Positions 23,853 to 31,600 of a DNA stretch of 44,712 nucleotides are shown one piece after another. The DNA comes from Candidatus Magasanikiibacteriota bacterium (GTDB lineage: Bacteria; Patescibacteriota; Patescibacteriia; Magasanikbacterales; UBA922): NCBI GenBank assembly GCA_002716765.1, contig PBBY01000006.1, positions 1 to 44,712 of the forward strand, read 5' to 3'. Within the stretch, counting starts at the first letter, position 1. Each line of letters starts with the position of its first letter. A model generated the notes under the pieces. That model was not told where the DNA came from, did not search any database, and worked only from the letters and a program-made list of their open reading frames with translations. The translations under genes were made by a program, and so were the position numbers.

Positions 23853-23880
23853 TTGCATTACTCGCTATTTTTGCTATTAT
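23853..23880 (+). promoter_or_regulatory. Promoter of folD
   Basis: TTGCAT (23853-23858), a 16-base spacer and TATTAT (23875-23880), with TGC before the -10 (extended). Its -35 is only two bases from the -35 of the divergent pilT promoter, so the two should compete or be co-regulated. Confidence 0.55.
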
Positions 23881-23912
23881 AAGGATATATAACCTACAAT
23901 AATGAGTTTTTT

Positions 23913-24752
23913 ATGCCAAAACTATTTGGAAAACCAATCGCAGAGTCTATTTTAGCAACAACCGCACAAGATGTAGCATTATGCAAAAAAGATGGGATAA
24001 CACCAACCATGGCCGTCATTTTGGTTGGTGAAGATAAACCATCTCATACATATGTGCGAAAAAAGAAAGAAGCTGCAGAGAAAGTTGGTATTGATTGCAC
24101 GATTTACGAACTTCCAGAACATATTACACAAGACGAGCTTCTTACTAAATTACAAGAAATTCAATCAAATCAAACCCTTCATGGTCTTATTGTGCAACTC
24201 CCTCTTCCAAAACACTTAGACACAAACACCGTACTTAATGCTATTGATCCAGAAAAAGATATAGACTGCTTAACGAATGTAAATTTGGGGAAACTTGTTA
24301 TGAAAGATGCATTAATTATTCCACCAACTCCTGGTGCAGTTATGTCTGTGCTTGAATCAATTGATATTGAAATTGCTGGAAAAAATGTCACGATAATTGG
24401 TGTTGGTGCACTAGTTGGCAAACCACTTGCGATAATACTTATCAACAAGCGAGCAAGTGTTACCACATGTAATAGCGCGACACGCGATACAAAAGAAAAA
24501 TGTTTGGCCGCAGATATTATTGTGACTGGCGTGGGGAAAAAAGACACACTTCGAGGTGATATGGTAAAAAAAGATGCCATTGTTATTGACACTGGCGTTG
24601 ATTTTGAAAATGGTAAAATGTATGGTGACGTAAACGTATTAGAAATTGATGAAAAAGGTGCTCGCGTAACACCAACTCCTGGTGGTATTGGTCCAATTAC
24701 TGTAGCAAGATTGTTATATAATACCGTGGTTTGTGCAAAGAATGCTCAATAA
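23913..24752 (+). CDS. folD: Bifunctional methylene-THF dehydrogenase / cyclohydrolase
   Basis: FolD interconverts 5,10-methylene-THF, methenyl-THF and 10-formyl-THF, supplying formyl groups for Fmt and, plausibly, for the sugar formyltransferases in this window. The 279-residue protein carries the catalytic-Lys segment SHTYVRKKKEAAEKVGI (about 46-62), LHGLIVQLPLPKHL, PPTPGAVMSVL and the NAD(P)-binding TIIGVGALVGKPLA, then TPTPGGIGPITVARL near the end. The usual D-G between the two domains reads IDCLTNVNLG, a mild deviation. It is a single-gene transcript between its own promoter and a strong terminator. Confidence 0.96.
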   Translation: MPKLFGKPIAESILATTAQDVALCKKDGITPTMAVILVGEDKPSHTYVRKKKEAAEKVGIDCTIYELPEHITQDELLTKLQEIQSNQTLHGLIVQLPLPKHLDTNTVLNAIDPEKDIDCLTNVNLGKLVMKDALIIPPTPGAVMSVLESIDIEIAGKNVTIIGVGALVGKPLAIILINKRASVTTCNSATRDTKEKCLAADIIVTGVGKKDTLRGDMVKKDAIVIDTGVDFENGKMYGDVNVLEIDEKGARVTPTPGGIGPITVARLLYNTVVCAKNAQ

Positions 24753-24753
24753 T

Positions 24754-24783
24754 AAAAAAACAGCACCAAAGTGCTGTTTTTTT
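24754..24783. terminator. Bidirectional terminator between folD and epimerase gene
   Basis: ACAGCAC (24760-24766) pairs perfectly with GTGCTGT (24771-24777) around CAAA, flanked by seven A on the left and seven or more T on the right. It serves folD (plus strand) and the convergent nucleotide-sugar operon (minus strand, ending at 24794). Confidence 0.92.
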
Positions 24784-24793
24784 ATTTCTATAA

Positions 24794-25702
24794 TTAGACC
24801 AAGTTAAAGTATTCTTTCATTTGCCGTATTCCTTCTTCTATTTCTATAGTTGGACTCCAACCAAGCAATTCTTTTGCTTTTGTGTTATCGGCACAAGCAT
24901 AGCGTGGATCTCCTGGCCGCTCGGCAACGTTTACTGATTCTCCACCAATAATTTCTACCAACCGATTTACCGAAACGGGATTATTATTTCCTATGTTAAT
25001 CATTTCTCCTTTTCCTACCGTATCTTTTGTCATGGCTAAAATATTTGCTTCTACCGCGTCATGTACATGTGTGTAATCTCTAAAAAGTTCTCCATCCCCA
25101 CAAATGGTCATTGGTTTACCATCTTTTACTTGTTGTAAAAACTTTCCAATCACAAGCGCGTATGCGCCGTTTGGATCTAAATATGGACCATAAATATTAT
25201 AATAACAAAGCGCTACTGTTTCCAGACCATATAACTCGGCAAAAAGTCTGCAATATTCCTGACCCATAAGTTTATGTAGTGCATATGGACTTTTTGGTCG
25301 TTTCGGCATATCTTCTCTTAAATCAATTTTCTCATCACACCCAAAAACAGAAGAAGACGTGGCAAAGACCACTCGTTTTACTCCCCTGTCTTTTGCCGCT
25401 ACAAGTACATTGAGTGTTCCGTTTACATTATTATCGTGGGTTTCTACGGGATGCTCTACCGAATATGTTACACGCGGTACGGCAGCTTGATGAAACACAC
25501 CGTCAACTCCTTCCATTGTGCGGATCAAGATATCTAAATCACGAATATCTCCTTCTACATATTCAACACCATCCTGAATATGGTCTTCTTTTTTTCCAGC
25601 GCAGTAATTGTCTAGCACTACCACATCATGCCCATCTTTTTTTAACCGAATCACAATATTGGTTCCTATAAATCCGGCACCACCGGTAACAAGATATTTC
25701 AT
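24794..25702 (-). CDS. UDP-N-acetylhexosamine 4-epimerase-like SDR (WbpP/TviC type)
   Basis: This is a 302-residue extended short-chain dehydrogenase/reductase. The NAD-binding GGAGFIG is at residues 7-13, the catalytic Ser region is ATSSSVFG, and the Tyr-x3-Lys motif is YALHK. The segment HPVETHDNNVNGTLNVL and the sequence around CYYNIYGPYLDPNGAYA resemble UDP-GlcNAc/UDP-GalNAc(A) 4-epimerases such as WbpP and TviC. It lies 39 bases downstream of a TviB/WbpO-like dehydrogenase. This is the same order as tviB-tviC, so the pair may make UDP-GalNAcA. UDP-glucose 4-epimerase (GalE) or a UDP-GlcA epimerase are alternatives. It is last in a three-gene operon. Confidence 0.85.
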   Translation of the reverse strand: MKYLVTGGAGFIGTNIVIRLKKDGHDVVVLDNYCAGKKEDHIQDGVEYVEGDIRDLDILIRTMEGVDGVFHQAAVPRVTYSVEHPVETHDNNVNGTLNVLVAAKDRGVKRVVFATSSSVFGCDEKIDLREDMPKRPKSPYALHKLMGQEYCRLFAELYGLETVALCYYNIYGPYLDPNGAYALVIGKFLQQVKDGKPMTICGDGELFRDYTHVHDAVEANILAMTKDTVGKGEMINIGNNNPVSVNRLVEIIGGESVNVAERPGDPRYACADNTKAKELLGWSPTIEIEEGIRQMKEYFNLV

Positions 25703-25741
25703 ATAAAATAATTTAATTGCTTTATAGAGTTAAGTATACAA

Positions 25742-27043
25742 TTACATTCCCCAGTAATGCAAGCCAGCATCCTCTATTTCTTTTTTGTTACACATGCGTT
25801 TTATGTCTGCAACTAATCCACCACTTTTTACGGTACGTAGTATATCTTTTGTAGAATATGCAACAAACTCTGTATGTGGAACGGCAAAAATAACGGCATC
25901 AGCTTTTGGCAGGCCATCTTTTTTTGCCAATGTAATACCGTATTCATGCATCATGTCTTCTGGATTTGCTATTGGGTCATAAACAACCAACGAAATACCA
26001 AAAGATTCCAATTCTTTATATAACTCCACCACTTTTGAATTACGAATATCTGGTACATTTTCTTTAAACGTTATACCACACAACACCACTGTTGCATTGC
26101 AAATATCTATACCACTCGCAATCATCTTTTTTATAATTTCGTGCGCAATAAATTTGTGCATGGAGTCATTAATTCTTCTTCCGGACAAAATAACTTCTGG
26201 ATAATGTCCAACCGCATTTGCTTTGTGGGTTAAATAATATGGGTCAACACCAATACAATGCCCACCAACAAGTCCGGGAGAAAATGGAAGGAAATTCCAT
26301 TTTGTTTTTGCTGCGCTTAATACATCGTGAACACTAATACCCATTTTGGTAAATAACATGGCAAGCTCATTCATAAACGCAATATTAACATCTCTTTGTG
26401 CATTTTCTATTGCTTTTGCCGCTTCTGCCACGCGAATTGATGTTGCTTCAAATGTGTCTGTAATGGTGCCATATACCTTTGATACCACCTCAAGAGACGC
26501 TTCATCTATTGCCGAAACAACTTTTGTGATATTGTCTATGGTGTGCTCTTTATCTCCTGGATTTACTCGCTCTGGAGAATACCCAACCCAAAAATCTTTT
26601 TGACAGACTAAACCAGAAATGTCTTCTATAATTGGTACACAAATATCTTCGGTAACCCCTGGATAAACGGTTGATTCATATACAACGATACTCCCTTTTT
26701 GCAAATGCTGTGCCACAGTTTTTGTAGCACTTTTTAAGATACGCAAATCTGGTTGACTACATTCATCAATTGGTGTTGGTACCGAAATAATAATATATTT
26801 TGCGTTTTTTATTGCTTCTGGATTTGCAGTGTATGTAATATGTACTTTTTCTAAATCAGCCCGCGATACTTCTCCGGTTTTGTCTTCTCCGGCAACAAGT
26901 TGTGCAATTTTTTTTGCATCAACATCGTATCCAATAACAGAAAAATGTTTTGCCAAAAGCACGGCCAGCGGTAATCCAACATACCCCAAACCAACAAGCG
27001 CAATCTGTTCTTCCTTTTTCTCTAATTGATCAAAAGTAATCAT
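25742..27043 (-). CDS. UDP-N-acetylhexosamine 6-dehydrogenase (TviB/WbpO type)
   Basis: This NAD-dependent enzyme oxidises C-6 of a UDP-sugar to a uronic acid. The 433-residue product has the Rossmann motif ALVGLGYVGLPLAV near residue 15, SVPTPIDECSQPDL, ESTVYPGVTED, GYSPERVNPGD, and the catalytic Cys in GLVGGHCIGVDPYYLTHKA, followed by SGRRINDSMHKF. The GGHCIGVDPYYL form, rather than GGSCFPKDT, marks the TviB/WbpO/WbpA branch acting on N-acetylated sugars, as distinct from the Ugd-like gene just upstream (nine bases away). The product is likely UDP-GlcNAcA or UDP-GalNAcA; UDP-ManNAcA cannot be excluded. Confidence 0.87.
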   Translation of the reverse strand: MITFDQLEKKEEQIALVGLGYVGLPLAVLLAKHFSVIGYDVDAKKIAQLVAGEDKTGEVSRADLEKVHITYTANPEAIKNAKYIIISVPTPIDECSQPDLRILKSATKTVAQHLQKGSIVVYESTVYPGVTEDICVPIIEDISGLVCQKDFWVGYSPERVNPGDKEHTIDNITKVVSAIDEASLEVVSKVYGTITDTFEATSIRVAEAAKAIENAQRDVNIAFMNELAMLFTKMGISVHDVLSAAKTKWNFLPFSPGLVGGHCIGVDPYYLTHKANAVGHYPEVILSGRRINDSMHKFIAHEIIKKMIASGIDICNATVVLCGITFKENVPDIRNSKVVELYKELESFGISLVVYDPIANPEDMMHEYGITLAKKDGLPKADAVIFAVPHTEFVAYSTKDILRTVKSGGLVADIKRMCNKKEIEDAGLHYWGM

Positions 27044-27052
27044 ACTACACTC

Positions 27053-28429
27053 TTATGAAAAATATGGACTTCCAACAGCAATAATATTACACCCCGATGC
27101 CTGTAAATCACTATATCTGTGTTGCAACATGCGTCGTCCATCCATAATAAGTGGCGTTGAACCATTCTCCAAAATCATATCGGCAAGCCCACGAAATTGT
27201 GGCCAATCAGTGGCAACAATAACCACATCGGCGTCTTTGACTGCTTCGTATTCATGATCAACATATACAATAGTTTTTGCATCAGGAAAATGTTGTGCAA
27301 AATTATCTTTTGCTACCGGATCATAGGCTAATATATTTTTAACCCCCTCTTCTTTTAAGGTGTGAACAATATCTATACTCGGGCTATTTCTTACGTCATT
27401 CGTGTCCCGTTTAAACGACAGTCCAATAAGTGCGACCGTCTTTCCTTCCCAAGAAATATCTGCCTCCGTTTTTGCACGACTTAAAAATAATGTCAGCTGT
27501 CGTTTGTTTGCTAAATAGGACTCTTCTACAATACAGGCGGCTTTTCCTGCTTTTTGTAATTGATGCGCCAAAGAACGCGTGTCTTTTATAAAACAACTTC
27601 CTCCAGCATACATGCTATTATAAAATCCCCAACCACCAATTCTTTTGTCACCAATTAATATTTTTCGCAATTGCTCAAACTGCAAATCATCAAAGGCTTC
27701 GCATGTTCTTCCTATTACATCAAAACAAACCGCAAGCTTGTTAAACAAATAGAAATTTGCAAGGAGTTTTCCAGCAGCCGCTTCTTTTGGGTTTACTTCT
27801 ATGTATTTTGCATCTGGTGAATCAAAAAATCGTTGATACATTTGTCGCATAACAGAAAAATCTTTTTCTGTGCTTGCACCAACCACGACGCGGTCTGGTT
27901 TTAATGAATCTTGAACTGCTTTTCCTTCTACTAAAAATTCTGGATTCGACACGACACCGTAATTCTTTACACCTGCAGAATCCATAATATGCGCCGTTTT
28001 GTCTACCATATCTATTGGAACGGTACTTTTGTTTGCAATAACAATATACTTTTCTTGTGTACCGGCGTTTCTTTTACATAAAGATTCCGCTAACTTTTCT
28101 GCTGCAGCATTATAATAAGAAATATCACTTTCTCCTGTTTCACCTATTTCTGGTGTCGGCAAACACATAAACACCACATCGCATTTCTCTAAAAAAGTAT
28201 CAACCTGGGCATAGTCGCTAGTAAACACAATACGTTCTGTATTTTTCACAAGTAAATCCCCAAGTCCTTTTTCAAAAAGGCAGGATTCAATAGTATCTCT
28301 ATCGTTGGAGCTTAGTATCTCCATTTTCTTGGTATCTATATCAAAAACAAGGGTATTATGCCCACTAGCCGCCGAAACGGCTGCAGAACATGCCCCCACA
28401 AAACCTCCACCAATATATAAGATATTCAT
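27053..28429 (-). CDS. UDP-glucose/GDP-mannose dehydrogenase family protein (Ugd-like)
   Basis: This 458-residue nucleotide-sugar dehydrogenase probably makes UDP-glucuronate. It has MNILYIGGGFVGACSAAVSA (Rossmann GxGxxG variant, IGGGFVG), CLPTPEIGETGESD, NKSTVPI, SNPEFLVEGKAVQD, KLLANFYLFNKLAV and the catalytic Cys in YAGGSCFIKDTRSL. The family consensus is GGSCFPKD; here Ile replaces Pro. The C-terminal domain has IGLSFKRDTNDVRNSPS, the UDP-binding region, and VIVATDWPQF. It heads the operon of three nucleotide-sugar genes, 25 bases downstream of a predicted start site from a perfect-consensus promoter. Confidence 0.85.
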   Translation of the reverse strand: MNILYIGGGFVGACSAAVSAASGHNTLVFDIDTKKMEILSSNDRDTIESCLFEKGLGDLLVKNTERIVFTSDYAQVDTFLEKCDVVFMCLPTPEIGETGESDISYYNAAAEKLAESLCKRNAGTQEKYIVIANKSTVPIDMVDKTAHIMDSAGVKNYGVVSNPEFLVEGKAVQDSLKPDRVVVGASTEKDFSVMRQMYQRFFDSPDAKYIEVNPKEAAAGKLLANFYLFNKLAVCFDVIGRTCEAFDDLQFEQLRKILIGDKRIGGWGFYNSMYAGGSCFIKDTRSLAHQLQKAGKAACIVEESYLANKRQLTLFLSRAKTEADISWEGKTVALIGLSFKRDTNDVRNSPSIDIVHTLKEEGVKNILAYDPVAKDNFAQHFPDAKTIVYVDHEYEAVKDADVVIVATDWPQFRGLADMILENGSTPLIMDGRRMLQHRYSDLQASGCNIIAVGSPYFS

Positions 28430-28460
28430 AAAAATCCATTATAGTGCAATAATATAGGGT

Positions 28461-28489
28461 ATTATAGAGAGAATATATGAGAATGTCAA
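28461..28489 (-). promoter_or_regulatory. Perfect-consensus promoter of the nucleotide-sugar operon
   Basis: Minus-strand TTGACA (28489-28484), exactly 17 bases, then TATAAT (28466-28461). Both hexamers match the sigma-70 consensus at all 12 positions. The start site near 28454 leaves a leader of about 25 bases. This is the strongest promoter sequence in the window. Confidence 0.85.
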
Positions 28490-28566
28490 TACAAAAATGG
28501 CATAAACAGCGCTAAACTACGCACTTTTCCTTTTAAAAAAAATACTCCTAAATGTAGTCAAAAAGC

Positions 28567-28595
28567 TTGACAAAAACCCAAATACATGGTAAAAA
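28567..28595 (+). promoter_or_regulatory. Promoter of the cysteine-rich lipoprotein
   Basis: TTGACA (28567-28572), a 17-base spacer and TAAAAA (28590-28595), with TGG before the -10. The start site would be near 28602, about 50 bases before ATG 28652. It rules out the track's first codon (28586), which overlaps the promoter. A strong SD, AAAGAGGAG, lies 9-17 bases before the ATG. Confidence 0.55.
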
Positions 28596-28651
28596 TAGTA
28601 CATGCCAAACGAGCATTTTGCTCATTACAACCTAAAGAGGAGAAAAAACCA

Positions 28652-31600
28652 ATGAAAACCTTTTTTGCTTTAATTATCATAACTCTTGTGTCAGGCTGTA
28701 AACCTGATATCAATTTCATTGATACAACCCTAAGTATCAAGACATCCTGTCTTGAACAAGTCCACAAATGTGGAAAAGTGGAAACAAACACCCCGCTCTG
28801 CATAACATTTGCAGCAGCAGAAAAAGAAATTGCCTTAACCGGACAACTGAAATGTGAGAACGAAAAATGTGAGGCAAGTATCCTAGAAGAAACACACCTC
28901 GACGTAGAGGTGGCAGGCAAAGACCTGGAACTAAACATTTTTCTCATGCGCGAACCAATGGTGGATTGCAAAGGCTTCCTAAAAGATCCAACATGCACAG
29001 GATTGTGCTTTGGGAAACTACATGATCTAGGGAAAGAACTTGACCTACGAAATGGTGAAGGCAGGTGCAACATTGAGATGGTCGAAACCGAAGATGAAGT
29101 CTGCTCAGATAATATCGACAACAATTGTGATGGCAGAATCGATGAAAACTGTGTAGAAACGGGAACGGTTTGCCCAGAACTACATGCCACCGTTTTAACC
29201 GACGAAGCGTGTGGGCAAAACGGACTACGCTCACTTGTCTGTGAAAGTGGTCTTTGGAGGGAAGATATCTGCATTGAGCAAGAATCACCCATGTTAGAGT
29301 GTATACCCAATGAAACTGAGAATGGTATGTGTGGCACAACCAACACCGGAACCAGAAACAGAATCTGTGAAGATAATGGTTTTTGGGGAGAATGGAGTGA
29401 ATGCAGTTTTAATGGCGAATGCCAAAATGAAGGCGATATTCGTCCTGTAGCCTGCACCCAAACCCATGGCCCTAACAGCACCAAGCAAGAGATATGCTTG
29501 GAGGGGGTTTGGCACACACAAGAAGAGTGCGTCTGTACTGAAAATTTTATAACAACCTTCACTTGTACAAACCTTGGCATGGCAACACAAGTCTGTAACG
29601 AAGACGGGACACTGGGAAATATTGTCTGCCCAGATGAATGTTTTAACGGCAATAGTATGGACTGCTACTCTGGTCAGGAAAACACATTAAACGTAGGGCT
29701 GTGCTTAGCAGGAACAAAAACCTGTACAAACGGCCACTACGGCAACTGTGTGGGGGAAGAACTCCCACAACCAGAGATCTGTGATGGATTAGACAATGAC
29801 TGCGACGGCAATATTGACGAACAGGCAATAAACATTCCGAATATCCAATGCTTTGAAGGCATTGGGGCCTGTCGCAACGCAGGCTCATACGTTTGCCAAG
29901 ATGGAAACGTTATTTGTAACGCCGTTGCTAGCATGGCCCAACAAGAAATCTGTGACGACGATTTTTCAGACGAAGACTGTGACGGTCTGCAAAACGAGGA
30001 CTGCCAGTGCAATCCAGACGGCTTCCCAAGACCAGGGCAAAATTGTGGCATTGGTGCATGCCAAGCACAAGGAGTAATCACCTGTGAAGGTGGAATGATT
30101 ATGAACTCCTGCGTCGAAAATGAGTCATCAGAAGAAGATAATAATTGTGATCTCATCGACAACGATTGTGACGGGGTGCTTGATGAAGATTTTGAACCTA
30201 CTGTGACAGCTTGTGGTATTGGCGAATGCCGAAGAGAAGGAAATACCAGATGCATCAACGGAGAGGAAGAAGATGTGTGTGTCCCCCACTTACCACAACG
30301 AGAAATCTGTGATGGATTAGACAATGACTGTGACAACCAGGTCGATGAGGATCTTGGTTTAGGGGACGTCTGTTCCGTTGGTGTGGGCGAGTGCGGAAAC
30401 ACAGGCACGTTTGTTTGTGGAAATAATGGGGACGTAGTATGTAATGCGTCACCAAGAGAACCACAAGTTGAAGTCTGCGATGGGTTAGATAACGACTGTG
30501 ACCGATTTGTCGACGAAGACTCAACCGATATGATTATTGGCACTGCCTGCGACATGTCTGAAGAGCATGTCTTGGGCGAATGTGCACGGAACCGAGGTAC
30601 GTACATGTGCACAGTTGGTGGCGAAATCACCTGTATCGGAGGTAATACTCCACGTGCTGAACAGTGTAACCGGCTGGACGATGACTGTGACGGTAATGTA
30701 GATGAAGATTTCCCAGGACTTGGTGATGAATGTTTTGCTGGATTAGGCCTCTGCGAAAGAAGTGGTTCCATCGAATGTAGTCAGGACGGATTGACTGCAA
30801 GCTGTACAGCAACACCAAGAAACCCTCTTTCAATTGAGCAGTGCGGTAATAATCAAGATGACGACTGCAACGGACTCGTCGACGAAGGTGAGGAGTGTGT
30901 TTGTATGGATGGACAAGAGGTGGAATGTGGCTCAAATATTGGGTCATGCCTTCTAGGAACCCAAACCTGTCAGTTTGGTCAATATGGTGAATGTCTCGGT
31001 GGAGTCCAGCCCGTAGATGAAACCTGTAACGGAGAAGACGATGACTGTGATGAAGCCGTAGACGAAGGTTTTAATGTTGGGAATGGCTGTAATATTGGTC
31101 AAGGAGTTTGTTTCTCTGAGGGTGTAGTAACTTGCGAAGGTTGTAACGCACACATTATTGAACCGAACGATGAGATCTGTAATGGGTTAGATGACGACTG
31201 TGATGGAACGGTAGATGAGAATCCAACCGACCCAACCATCGGAGAAGACTGTGGCCCAGAACTCGGCGTCTGTGGGTCAGATCGAGGAAGTCTGGTTTGC
31301 TCCAACGCAGAAATCATCTGCGAAGGAGGTGTACAGCCAGAAGATGAGGTCTGTAATGGGCTCGACGATGACTGTGACGGAGATACCGATGAACTCTTTG
31401 TATTGCTTGGCACACCCTGTTCTGCAGGTGTTGGCCAGTGTCAGAGAAACGGGGTCTACGTCTGCAGTGAAGACGGAAACGATACGCGCTGCAATGCAGT
31501 AGCAGGCCAACCTCAGAATGAAACCTGTAACAGACTGGATGACAACTGCGATGGAAACGTCGACGAAATTCAGTGTAACTGTTCAAACGGTGACACACAG

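Noticed and set aside
28586-28651. Upstream ATG at 28586 for the lipoprotein
   Set aside because: It overlaps the predicted -10 region and would place a non-signal stretch before an obvious lipoprotein signal peptide; the strong SD precedes ATG 28652.
28558-30771. Long minus-strand ORFs (364 and 344 residues) opposite the lipoprotein gene
   Set aside because: They are Ser/Pro/Gln-rich shadows of the repeated GAC-GAC-TGT-GAT codons, have no recognisable domain, and lie on the strand opposite a clearly coding, promoter- and SD-equipped gene.
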